A DNA stretch of 64,000 nt. It comes from Diphasiastrum complanatum. Lineage: Eukaryota; Streptophyta; Lycopodiopsida; Lycopodiales; Lycopodiaceae. Both the position numbers and the translations under genes were made by a program. Where the stretch lies: contig CM055096.1 of NCBI GenBank assembly GCA_029204225.1, positions 76,847,024 to 76,911,023 of the forward strand, read 5' to 3'. The notes beneath the pieces are model-generated. The model was given only the letters and a program-made list of their open reading frames with translations. It was not told the DNA's origin and made no database searches. Positions 44,711 through 55,585 of the stretch are shown piece by piece; within the stretch, counting starts at the first letter, position 1; the number at the start of each line of letters is the position of its first letter.

Positions 44711-47700
44711 TGGATTCCCAAGGGAAAGCCAGTCTTATCATGGACAAGCTTGATGGAGCTAATTACAATCTGTGGAAATTTAAGATGAGAACCGTGCTAA
44801 TGGCTAAGGAGTTGTATGATGTTGTTACAGGTGCAGAGGGAATACCCAAAGCTGACGACATAGCAATCTCCAGATGGAAGTGAAGGATGGCAAAGCATTT
44901 GCACTGATCATCCTCAACATTTTGGATACTCAGATTGGCCAAGTTTATGAAGCTCAGACATCCAAAGAAGTCTAGGACATCTTGAGCACATTATATGGAG
45001 TGCGAGATATAGCTTCCAAGATACATCTTAGGAAGAAATTTTACTCCCTCAAGATGGCAAATGGTAATTCCCTACAAAATCACATTAACTAGTTCAAGAT
45101 CTGCTGAAGCAAATGGCCACTGTCAGATCTGTCATAGATGATCAAGACGCAGTAATGCAACTGCTTACAAGCTTGCCAAGCTCATACGATAGCTGGATGA
45201 TGATCATCACGATGCATCCAGAGATGATTTTTTTAAGAGTCATTGCAATGTTGCTATAGAAAGACACGTGGAGGAATGAAGCCTCTAGTTCCTCAGTTGA
45301 TTCTCACGCCTTATACACCAATAGAGGCATGACTAAGCAGAAGAAGAAGAAAGGCTTGAAGCAATCAAAGCAAGACCAGAAACCAAGATAGCACAAAGAA
45401 CAGTCAAACTTACAGACTAAGAAGAAGCTGTTTTGCAGATACTACAAGAGAAACAACCACAAGATTCAAGATTGTCGGATACTACAAGCAAAGAACAACA
45501 GAAAGGGACAGTCAAATCAAGTGGCCAATGTAGCTATAGAAGCTCCGCATCCCATTGAAGAAGCGGATCATGATGCCTTCATGACCAGCCATCAAGGAGC
45601 ATCCAACGACAGTTCTTGGTTCCTGGATTACGGTGCACTCAGCATATGACCAGCCTCATTGGTTGTTTCGAGTCCTATACACCCTACAGTACCAACAAGT
45701 ATGTTCACCTTGGCGACAATAGCACACAAGCTATTAAAGGTGAAGGCACTATAAGATTAAGCTTTGCAAATGATCAGTCTAAGCTATTGGCTAAAGTCCT
45801 GTATGTACCCAATCTGTCTACAAATCTACTCTCTGTAAGTAGAATCAAAGATCTAGGACATAAAGTAGAATTCGAATGTGATCAAATGCAAAGTAGTAGA
45901 TAGGATGGGCAAGATCCTAGCACTCGAAAAGAGGCATGGATACTTTTATAGATTAAGTCATTGCTTTTCTGCCTCTAGTCAAGCACTCAGTACTTCTATG
46001 CAAGCAAATAAAAATTTACTTTGGCATTATAGACTTGGCCACTTGAATCATGCTTTTGTACAACAAATGTCTACACATTCTATTGTTCTTGATCTAGACT
46101 ATCTTGATAATAAAGTCGAGTTGTCAAGACTGTTTAGTTGGTAAACAGACTAGGGAACCATTTAGATCAAGCCATCAGCATATTGCTAGAGGATTGTTAG
46201 ATGTTGTACATACAGACATTTGTGGCCAAATCAGAAGCTTTTAATTGCTTTAGAATCTTCAAGGAGCGTAGGAAAAGAGACTAGAAGGACAATCAAAGCC
46301 TTGAGGTTTGACAATGGTGGAGAGTACATCTCTACCGAATTTAAGGAGTACTGCCAAAGCCAAGACATTGAGTAGCAATTTATCACTCCTTATTCTCCTC
46401 AGTCAAATAGCTTGGTCGAGAGGAAGAACCATACCCTGGTTGAATCAGCTAAATGCATGTTGGCGCATGCATCACTACCCAAGAGCTTCTGGGCCGAAGC
46501 TGTCTCCACTGCAGCTTACGTCCAGAACAAATATTCAACCAAAGCCCTCTCAGGCAGAACACCCCATGAGGTGTGGACAGGTTCTAAGCCTTCTATGAAG
46601 AACCTACGAGTGTTTGGATGCATCGCCTATGCGTAGATTCCGAAAGAGACGAGGAAGAAACATGACTTTTAAGGTCTCAACACCATCCTGATTGGTTATA
46701 CTTCATCTGACAACACATACAAGTTGTACGATCCCGATACCCAACAAACCTTGTTCAGCCGGGATACAATCTTTATCGAGGATCAGTTCATTGACATCAA
46801 AGGCAAAGGCATTGTTCCAGGAGAACCTTTAACGCCTACCATTGACACGTCAATCCGAGCTTCAGGCTCAAGCGTGTCCATCGTCAATCCACTACTTGAC
46901 AGTGAGTCAAATGAAGATGTTGCTGCTACCCAGCAACAAGTCCCAGGAATGGTTCATCAGTCAATTCCTCCAAGAAGATCAAATCGAGTGCACACATAGC
47001 CCACAAGGTATACTCTTGAGTCTGCCTGTCTTTTGATACAGGAACCGACGATAGTCGAAGAGGCACTTAGCCAAACAGACTCTGATCTCTAGAGAGAAGC
47101 CATGGACAAAAAAAATTCCTCTCTGATCAAGAACCAAATGTGTAGTGAAGCTCCTACTGGCTGCAATATCATCGATTGCAAATGGATCTTTAAGATCAAG
47201 TACAATGCCAATGGAGCGATTGATAGAAGGAAGGCAAGACTGGTAGCACGAGGATTTACTCAGATTCTCAACGTTGACTACAGTGAGATTTTCAGTCCAG
47301 TAGTCAAACATTCATTGAGCCGAGCCCTCCTTGAGGTACTTGATGTGCAAACAACTTATCTGAATGGAGTTATAGAAGAAGACATCTACATGATCCAGCC
47401 AGAAGGACATATTCTAGAAGGTATGAAGAATTATGTCTGTAAACTCCATAAGGCACTTTACGGCTTGAAATAATCTGCCAGAGTTTGGTTTCAGAGGATC
47501 AACACATTCCTCATCCAACAAGGTTTCCAACCAAGCGTTGCTGATTGCAACGTCTATTCCAAGTCGGTGCAGCAATCCTTCATTATCATCACCTTATATG
47601 TGGATGATACATTGCTTTTCAGCAACAACAACAATTTGGTTAAGGATGCTAAACAGATGCTGTTTTTTGAGTTCGACATAACTGATCTGGGTGAAGCTCA

Positions 47701-48600
47701 CTTCTATCTAGGCATTCAAATTCATCAAGACAGAGCAAGACGAGTGATTTATATTACTCAACAAAGGTATCTTCACAATGTCCTTGATAGATATAATATG
47801 ATGAACTGTAAGTTAGCTCACTCACCGATGGATCCAGGCCTGCATTTGTCAAGGGACAAATGTCCTCAAACTAAGCAAGAAGAGGAGTAAATGAGAGAGT
47901 ATTCTTATTGATCGATACTTGGATCTCTCATGTACGCAATGGTCTATACAAGACCTGACATCTCTTTTTCAGTAAGCTCACTGAGCCAATTTATGGCTAA
48001 TCCTAGCATTACCCATTGGAAGGCTCTCATAATAGTCATGAGGTATATTTGAGCTACCATGAACTAGTGCATCTGCTATGGAGAAGTCAACAACAACAAT
48101 CTTCATCAGCTCATTGGATATTCTGATGCAAGCTGGGGAGGAGATGTAGACAATCGTAAGTCCACAACTGGATTTACATTCTTCTTCTATGGTGGTCCTA
48201 TCTCATGGAACAGTCGTAAGCAAACCTCTATCGCTCTTTCATCTACATAAGCAGAATACATTGTTGCTTCACAATCTATTAAAGAAGCATTTTGGTTGAG
48301 AAATTTACTGTTAGACATTAGTTTGAATCAGTACAGCTCGACAATCATATTCTGTGATAATCAGAGTGCTATTCCCTTATTATCGGCCAACGCTAGAATT
48401 CACTCTAGGAGTAAGCACATTGAAATCTGATATCACTGTATTAGGGACAAGGTTCCTAACAAGGAGATAAGCTTAACGTACTGTAGAACACAAGACATGG
48501 TTGCAGATATATTTACAAAGGCATTCAATGCTAATGCACACAACAAGTTTTGTGCATTGCTTAGTCTGAAGATCAAGGCATTCACGGATCCAAATTAATG
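44711..48600 (+). pseudogene. copia gag-pol, degenerate
   Basis: Gag starts at 44711 (MDSQGKASLIMDKLDGANYN, LWKFKMRTVLMAKEL). The protease near 45630 reads WFLDYGA instead of D-S-G. Pre-integrase LWHYRLGHLNHAFVQQ lies near 46020. The integrase has lost much between HTDICG (46210) and DNGGEYISTEF (46312). The spacer is PPRRSNRVHT. The RT reads IIDCKWIFKIKYNANGAIDR with an intact YVDD box (LYVDDTLLFS, 47598). RNase H has DASWGGDVDNRKSTTGF and a stop replacing Glu in ALSST*AEY. The C-terminus is DMVADIFTKAFNANAH. More than ten stops and several frameshifts make it inactive. Confidence 0.9.
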
Positions 48601-48604
48601 GGGG

Positions 48605-49637
48605 TGTTGGATTTATTTCCTCTACTGTCCTAAATCCTATGTTAATTGCCTCCATTCATGCAGCTGCATTTTTACTTGTGTTGATCCACAGTCTGCATAT
48701 TTGAACTATTTGTCACAATAGTCTACATTTTTACTCGCAATTTCTGACAAGCAAAAAATGCGAGTAAAGATGTGACACTATATTTTTACACGCAATTTCT
48801 GATAGGCGAAAAATGCGAGTAAAAATACGACACTGCATTTTTACACGCAATTTATGACAAGCCAAAAAAAAAAAGCAAAAAAAGTGACAGTTGCACAGTC
48901 TGCATATTTACATGTAAAATTAGACAGGCAAAAAAACGATAGTTGCGTTTAAAAGGGCAAAGGTTGCCTTTAGGTAAGGACAAGGCCAAAGGCCAAAGAG
49001 TGTCATTTTTTTCACATTTTCAGACACGTGCAATCTGAGCAAAAACTTGATGTCGCAACCTCCTCATGCTCACCCCACGCACTATACAACCAAATTTGAC
49101 AACAATAGCAGCCACCCATGATCTCCTACAGACAGCACAACCACTTTGTACCTTCTTCATCTGCACACCAATAAAATTTGTGTATATAGTAAATACCATT
49201 TCAGTATTCAAACAACGAAACATGATTTGTAACATGTGAGACAGACATTGTAGATGCTTTCACGCATTGATTCTTTCCTTCAAACAGATTGTCAATAATA
49301 GGTTCATAACCTTTACAGATTGTGATTAGCCTTGTGAAGCACGCGGTTATGTCCGCTATTGTTTTATGCTCACCTGCATTATTGACCTATATATTTCGTT
49401 ATGCTTAATCTGGTTACAACTCTGTTTGGTTCTGCATCCAGATTCGTTGTACTACTACAATGCTTTCTATGTTCTGTTTGGCCGTCTGATTGATTTGTCT
49501 AGTTGTTTGTTCATCGCTTCCGCTACCACCGCATATTAAAAGTTTTAAATTATTATGTTCTTGTGTTCGCCTACTAAGTCACCAGTAGTGCACGCATCGA
49601 GAGAATTGAACGGACTGATCCTCTCATCTCTTCGACA
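48605..49637 (+). repeat. 3' LTR, full length
   Basis: 1033 bp, TGTTGGATTTATTTCC to CTCTTCGACA. It includes a tandem repeat at 48718-48870 that the 5' LTR lacks. Confidence 0.85.
48718..48870. repeat. Tandem repeat of about 61 bp inside the LTR
   Basis: Two and a half copies of a unit containing TTTTTACACGCAATTTCTGA and AAAAAATGCGAGTAAA. The two halves of each unit are partly self-complementary (TTTTACTCGCA / TGCGAGTAAA), so each unit could fold. Confidence 0.8.
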
Positions 49638-51350
49638 CAAAGTACCATCATCCATGTCATGAACATCAAGATTGTTAGACCCAACCACAACATCACCACT
49701 TGAAGAAACCTTTGGAATATTTCTCTCATAAAAGATGACATCTCTTCCACTGAACACTTTATTAGTAGAAGGAACGTAGACCTTGTAAGCTTTGAATATG
49801 TCTTTCCTTGAAGATGGATCCTCCTTTGTCCTATCATCAAGACTTATGTTGATATAGCAAGTACATTCAAAGGTTTGGAAGAACTTGACACTTGGCCTTC
49901 TACCAAACAATACCTCAAAAGGGATTTTTCCATCCAATATAGCACTCAGCCACCTATTGCATAGAAAGTTAGCACACAATAAAGCTTGATCCCAAAATGG
50001 TTCTCGAATTACCTAATCTCATGGCTTTAGCTCCTTCACACAAGGTATTATTCTTCTTCTCGGCCACTCCATTTTATTGTGGTGTCCTTGGGCTTGTGTA
50101 CTCCCTCTTGATCCCATGCTCATCACAAATGGCTTGAAATGTGGTCTAGAGATATACTCACCACCATTGTCACTCCTCAAGCACTTGATTTTAATAGAGA
50201 GAATTGAACCTCCCTTGCAATCTTGAACTTGACAAAGACATCATACACTTCATCCTTGCTCTTTAGTAGATATAACCAACAAAATCTACTAAAATCATCA
50301 ATAAAGGTTACATACATCTTAGCGCCACCATTGTTAATCATAGTAACTCCATGAATATCCGAATGCACAACTTGAAAAGGCATAGTAGATCTAGATGTAG
50401 ATATCTTATAAGGTAACCTATGTGACACATTGCTCACAAACATGATTGATGCTAGTTAAGGAACTTGGAAGACCAATCACAACTTGCTTTCTTGCCATTA
50501 CCTCCAATGACTTGAAGTTGAGATGCCCCATCCTCTTGTGACAAGCCTCTTGCATCGATATTTGCTCTTTTGCCACACATCCAACTTGGTTAGCAATAAC
50601 ACAAGCATCAAGTTTGAATAACTTACTTGCCTTCATTTAACTAACACTAAGTAAGTTCTTAGTAATGGAAGGTATGAACAAAACTCCTTCAAATGAGCAT
50701 TCCTATTTGTAGAGAGACAAATTGTGATTGTGCCAATCCCTTTGATTGCACACTCACCATCATTGGCCATGTAGATCACCCTCTTGTCATCTCCATATGC
50801 AAACAAAGATGTGAAATACACTTTGTGAAAGGGCATGTGTGAGCTTGCTCCACTATCAAGCATCATCATTTGAGTTTCGATCACCAACACCATCTCTTTT
50901 TTTTTTGAAGCACTCACTAGAAAAATGTCATTTGATTCCACAATAGAAACATTTTAGCTTAGAGCTATCTTTCTTCTTGCAAACAAAAGTAGAAGCCTCA
51001 CCTTGATCTTGCCCTTTAGACCACTTGCCTTTGCCTTTGCCTTTGCCCTTGAACTTGCCTTTGATGAACATAGCTTCCTCCTCTCCAACTTGAGATGTAG
51101 TAGATGCACCTTCTCTTGATAGAAGCCTATACTCTTCATTCACCAAGACCTCTTGCAAATCCACAATACTTGGCAAAGTTTTTTGAATAGCAAATCTTTG
51201 AACAAGATTAGCATGATCGTTTAACAAGCCATTAAGTATAACTTGAACAAGTTCTACCTTCTTAATGCTTCCCTCTATACATGCTAACTCATCATTGAAT
51301 GCTTTAACCCTCAAAACAAAAGCATGAGCACCTTCATCCTTAACACAATT
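49638..51350 (-). pseudogene. copia gag-protease-integrase: right part of the split element
   Basis: Leftward from 51314: gag MRVKAFNDELACIEGSIKKV, nearly the same as the gag at 16421. Next are a knuckle cut short (CFYCGIK and a stop), protease MLDSGASSHMPFHKVYF, pre-integrase HKRMGHLNFKSLEVMARKQ, and integrase with VVHSDIHGV, FIDDFSRFCWLYLL and, near 50160, SDNGGEYIS. Then follow ANFLCNRWLSAILDGKIPFE and YKVYVPSTNKVFSGRDVIFY. It ends at 49638, where the other copia inserted, and resumes at 44380. The 5' end of gag and the LTR are lost at 51350. Frameshifts separate the domains. It shows what the relative at 16421 looked like before losing its integrase. Confidence 0.85.
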
Positions 51351-52574
51351 TCCTATTGACTGGATAATTTTTCATGCTAAGGAGAAACATTTGGAATGTT
51401 CCCTAAGATACTTAAAAAAATGACCTCTTTTTATGGGTGTCAACGAAAAAGCATTACGCATGCATAAAGCTTTTTTCAAAATACATTAAAAAAAGAGACT
51501 TTTTTTGTTCATGACAAAAATAACAACTATACCATTTTTGGGGGTTCTCAAGACCACTTGCAAGAACATTTCCATTCAGAGAAAACCAAGTTTAAGAAAG
51601 AAGCACATTCTTAAAATGCTCATACTCTTATGATATAAAAGTGACAAACAAAGAAAGTAATTGCTTCTATTCTGTGACACACGAGATATTCAAAACTCTT
51701 TGGACTCATATAGTTCCAAATGCTAGTCCCATCAATCCCATCACGATCAATAGTTAGAGGTGTTGATGATCCTGAAGTGGTGGAAGAAGCATCCCCTTTC
51801 TCACAGTGCACTACATCAAAATTGCACACAAACTTGATGCACTGCATCGAATTTGTGTGTCATTTCATTGCATGCATCGAGTTTAGTATAAAACTCGATG
51901 TAGTGCATCGAGCTTGTGTGCAAACTTTCTCTACCAAAACCAAAAATGTTTAAAATTTCTTGGAAACATTTAAATTAGCCTCAATTTTTTAACTTTTGGT
52001 TTGGTATGTAAAATTATTCTTGCATAATTATGTTAAAAAATATCTTAAATAACGAAAAATACAATATGAAAAGCTTATTTTACGAACTCTTAAGCGACCT
52101 AAAATTGAATAAAAAGTGCAAACTTTCTCATTATTTTTAGTAAAAATGATGTATTTTTTACCACTTCCAGGGGTAAACAAAAGGCCAACCCATAAATTGT
52201 CTCCGCGAATGTTGAGAAAAGACTTAAATTGTCACATTATAGCATTAATGAGATGACAATCAAAATATTAATGTTTTTAATGTGGTATACAAGTACATAT
52301 AACAAACTCTCAATGAAAAGTACAATAGCCATATGCATTTTATGTTCATTTTTTTGATTGTGTGGTTTTTTAAAACTATATCAAATTTGCAATGGACATA
52401 ATTATATAGTTTTTTAGCAGTTTATTTTCTTATAATTGGTATGTGCATTCTCAAGTTTTTAAAAGCAGGTAAATTGTTTTGCCTTTCTGTCAAAGACAAA
52501 TATCCTCCTTGAAGGAGATGCACCTTATTGATTTTAAGCATGCCTCTCATGGAATACCAAGTGCTCACTTATCC
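51351..52574. other. AT-rich stretch with one hairpin, no gene
   Basis: No recognisable coding content. An inverted repeat with 27 bp arms lies at 51824-51850 and 51895-51921. Confidence 0.5.
51824..51921. repeat. Inverted repeat, 27 bp arms
   Basis: Left arm GCACACAAACTTGATGCACT... and right arm ...TGCATCGAGCTTGTGTGC pair with three mismatches around a 44 bp loop. The loop itself holds TCGAGTTT-AAACTCGA. It might be a small foldback element or a remnant; no target duplication was found. Confidence 0.65.
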
Positions 52575-53154
52575 TTTTTATTTGGATATCACCAGATTTG
52601 AATAGCTAAAGGCGATGAGCACAAAACGGCTTTTCGAACACGGTATGGGAGCCACGAATTCAGGGTGATGCCGTTCGGTCTTACAAACGCACCAGCCACT
52701 TTTTGCACGTTGATGAACAACATTTTTCAAGATTGCTTAGATGAATTTGTCATTGTGTACATCGAAGACATCTTGGTGTTTAGTCGTAGCCTCAAAGATC
52801 ACATTAAATATTTAAGGACGGTCCTCCAATGACTGAGGAAGAACAACTTGTTCACGAAAAGATAAAAATGTGAATTGGTGGTAGAGGAAATTGATTTCCT
52901 TGGACATGTTATAGGCTACGGACGAATTCGGATGGATCCTAAGAAGATCAAGACTATCTTGGATTGGATGGCTCCTAAAACTGTTCACGACATCAAATTC
53001 TTTGTGGGCTTATGTAACTTTTACAGGAGATTCATTGAGGCATTTAGCAAAATTGTGGCACCACTGTTGGAGCAGACCAAGACTCATCTGAAGATGACAT
53101 GGACACCGGAATGTGAAGCAGCGTTCCAAGAACTAAAACGATGGATCACTCAAG
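52575..53154 (+). pseudogene. Ty3/gypsy chromovirus RT, left part
   Basis: RT from about motif 2 onward: [39 protein letters not shown], then [12 protein letters not shown] at 52755, where the catalytic box Y-I-D-D has become Y-I-E-D. The thumb (EEIDFLGHVIGYGRIRMDP, FVGLCNFYRRFIEAFSK) and the start of RNase H follow. Stops lie near 52600, 52831 and 52864. Everything upstream (gag, protease, first RT motifs, 5' LTR) is missing. It ends at TCAAG, where the copia at 53155 is inserted, and continues in the same frame at 59316. Confidence 0.9.
53150..53154. repeat. Target-site duplication TCAAG, left
   Basis: TCAAG before the 5' LTR, repeated at 59311-59315 after the 3' LTR. Confidence 0.95.
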
Positions 53155-53837
53155 TGTTAAAAATTCACAATTCTAGCTTGACTAGTTTTGGTCATATGAC
53201 TTGTAAATAGTTAGATGGTCATGATGTGGCTTGTCACACATGCCAAATAGCATAGGATTCCATTCATAAGGATGTTCTCAAGTAGACCTAATTGTTAGAA
53301 CCTTTGGAATGAGTCCAAATTATGCTTAGATACAAGGGAGAAAAAAATAGGAGCTATTTTTGGTAATTTTTGCATTGTTGAGAGATCTCCAAGATTCCAA
53401 CCCTAACTTGGTAGGGATGAAAGATCCACCAAAATTAGCATTAGGGATAGGTTTAGGGCTACTCATACCTTCCCAAAACCGTGATGGATCATGTATATAT
53501 AGGTGATGATATCTCACCAAAATCAATCAAGCAATTTCATGTTTTTTCTCTCATAATGGTGCAATTGCTCTCTATGTTCATAATTGTTTGAGTACTTGTG
53601 ATTACTAATGATTATAGGATTGAATGTAGGTCTGGTGTACAGTACTCAGACTGTGGGAGGCCGTACTTTCACACGTGTGAAGCCTTCTTCAAGGATTTGG
53701 GCCATTTAGTGAGGTTCAAGCATAGATTTTTGATGGATTTTGATGGTTCAACTTGTGCTAATCTTATGAAATCATAATCTATTGTTTCCCTCATCATTTC
53801 AAGTGTTTTAGGATCCTTATTTGCTGTAATTTTTACA
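53155..53837 (+). repeat. 5' LTR, 683 bp
   Basis: TGTTAAAAATTCACAATTC to AATTTTTACA. TATA box ATGTATATATAGG near 53491. The palindrome TTTCACACGTGTGAAG lies at 53667-53682. Confidence 0.95.
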
Positions 53838-53849
53838 TGGTATCAGAGC
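53838..53849 (+). promoter_or_regulatory. tRNA-Met primer-binding site
   Basis: TGGTATCAGAGC directly after the LTR. A leader of about 800 bp follows to gag at 54650, without a gene. Confidence 0.95.
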
Positions 53850-54649
53850 CTAAAGGCTGAAATGAGCTAAATCCTTGGTTTTCATTCAATTTGATCACAA
53901 TTTTTGATCTAAATCTTGTGTAGATTGGATCTTAGCATCTAGTATTGATTCTAGAACTCAAAGTGACTCAAATACATTGGAGATTGGTGTTGTGTGACTT
54001 CATTTGCAGGTGTTTGGGTGTCTAAAACCAGAGGCAAAGTTGAATTCAATTCACATTACCAAGATAGCAAGTTTTTGCTTGCTCCAAGCATTGATTTCTA
54101 AGCGAGTTTTGGAGGTGATTTCATAGAGGAGGCTTTCTAGCATTCAAGGAGAGGGAAGATCAGAGTTTTGGGGACTCTTCAAGGCTGTTCTAAGGTGTAC
54201 TAGACACCTCCTAAAGTGATTTAGGTTCAGTCCAACCATTGCTTGACTTATGCACCAAATTAGATCAATTTTTCATCAATTTTGATCATTTTTTGCTTGT
54301 GATTGGATAGTAGATTGTGTTGCATCCTCATTAAGTTCCATTTAGATCTTTTACAAGTGATTTTGGAAGTATATTAGGTTGCTGAAATTCACTCTTGATC
54401 AGATCATTTGGAAGCTTTAATGTTCTTTATAGAAAGAGGGGCAATTCTACTAGTATTGTCTACTTCAATCAAGCAAGTGCATTGTTTCTAGTATTCTATG
54501 ATTTGATTTTGTTAGAGATCATTCTTAGATCTTTATAGGAAGTCTATTACTGATCTTTTCAGGTCCCTAAGAAGTGGGATAAGGTAGACCTTCAATCAAA
54601 TCAATAGAAGTAACCTTCATTTGTGTCAAGTCCTTGATTAGGAGACTAG

Positions 54650-55585
54650 ATGGCATCTATAAATGTATATCTTTTGGATACTAATGAAAGGCTCAACAAA
54701 ACTAACTATTCCATATGGAAAGTTAGAATGGAATCTATCATGATCATGCAAGATCTGATGGAAATTGTAAATGGTAAGGAGGGTGAACCTATTCATCCTC
54801 AAGAAAAAGCCAAATACATCAAGAGGTGCAATGTTGCACTACATTGCATAAAAATGAATGTTGCAAATGAACTCTTAAGAGAGGTAGGAGATTGCACTTC
54901 AGCTCAAGATGCTTGGGAGACTTTGCAAAAGGTCTATGAATCCAAGAACCAAACTAGAATGTTAGCTTTGAAGAATCAAATCTATAGAAGCTATCAAAAG
55001 AAAGGAGAGAGTGCACATACTTTTGTCCTAAGAGTAAAGGAATTGAACAAAGAGCTAGCCTTTATAGGTGACCCTATCAAGGATGAAGAGCTTGTTCAAC
55101 TCATATTGAATGGACTAAGCTTTGAATTTGACAATTTGGTTCAGGGATATGCAATTATGGGTAAGCTACCCATACTTGAAGAACTTCAAGGCACACTCAT
55201 GGCCGAGGAATCAAGAAGAAGCCAAATGCAAGAGAGGATGGATAGGCTTTCCATCCAAGGTGGAGATGACCAAGCTCTCTTCACCCAAGGCAAAGGCAAG
55301 TCCAAAGGCAAAGGATCAACATTCAAGAAGTCTACAAAGCTTGAGGATCAAGAAGGACCCTCAAAGGCATCTCCATCAACCACCAAAGTCAAGAAGGACA
55401 AATCAAAGGTGAAGTGCTACTATTGTAGCAAGATGGGGCATTATGCCTCGGAATGCTTCAAGAGGAAGCAAGATCAAAGCCAAGCCAACATGAGCAAAGA
55501 GGAGGAGGAGGAGAGTTCACATGAGGACTCTCTCATCCATATTTTCTTCAACAAGCTTCAAAGGAGAAGATCCTTGGTGGATTGA
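54650..55585 (+). CDS. copia gag (nucleocapsid/capsid protein)
   Basis: 311 residues forming the particle that packages the element's RNA. MASINVYLLDTNERLNKTNY starts the N-terminal gag region. The UBN2-type core follows (SIWKVRMESIMIMQDLMEIV, ALHCIKMNVANELLREVGDC, AWETLQKVYESKNQTRM). A Lys/Gly/Ser-rich linker (about residues 210-250) leads to the zinc knuckle CYYCSKMGHYASEC (about 262-275, CX2CX4HX4C), then an acidic stretch (EEEEESS). It ends LQRRRSLVD in a frame that differs from pol, with a 65 bp overlap. In relatives gag and protease share one frame. Confidence 0.95.
   Translation: MASINVYLLDTNERLNKTNYSIWKVRMESIMIMQDLMEIVNGKEGEPIHPQEKAKYIKRCNVALHCIKMNVANELLREVGDCTSAQDAWETLQKVYESKNQTRMLALKNQIYRSYQKKGESAHTFVLRVKELNKELAFIGDPIKDEELVQLILNGLSFEFDNLVQGYAIMGKLPILEELQGTLMAEESRRSQMQERMDRLSIQGGDDQALFTQGKGKSKGKGSTFKKSTKLEDQEGPSKASPSTTKVKKDKSKVKCYYCSKMGHYASECFKRKQDQSQANMSKEEEEESSHEDSLIHIFFNKLQRRRSLVD

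Larger units (their letters stand above)
44381..49637 (+). mobile_element. copia element inserted in another copia, 5' LTR shortened
   Basis: A complete insertion of 5257 bp with a perfect 5 bp target duplication. LTRs are TGTTGGATTTATTTC...GACA. The 5' LTR (44381-44505) is 125 bp; the 3' LTR (48605-49637) is 1033 bp. The 5' LTR keeps the first 75 and the last 50 or so bases and lacks the middle. The primer-binding site is at 44506 and the purine tract GGGG just before 48605. Confidence 0.9.

Noticed and set aside
48718-48870. CRISPR array
   Set aside because: Repeats have no unique spacers, only 2.5 copies, and lie in a plant LTR.
53326-53526. 66-codon minus-strand frame, repeated at 58799-58999
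   Set aside because: It lies inside the LTR and is duplicated only because the LTR is; there is no family likeness.
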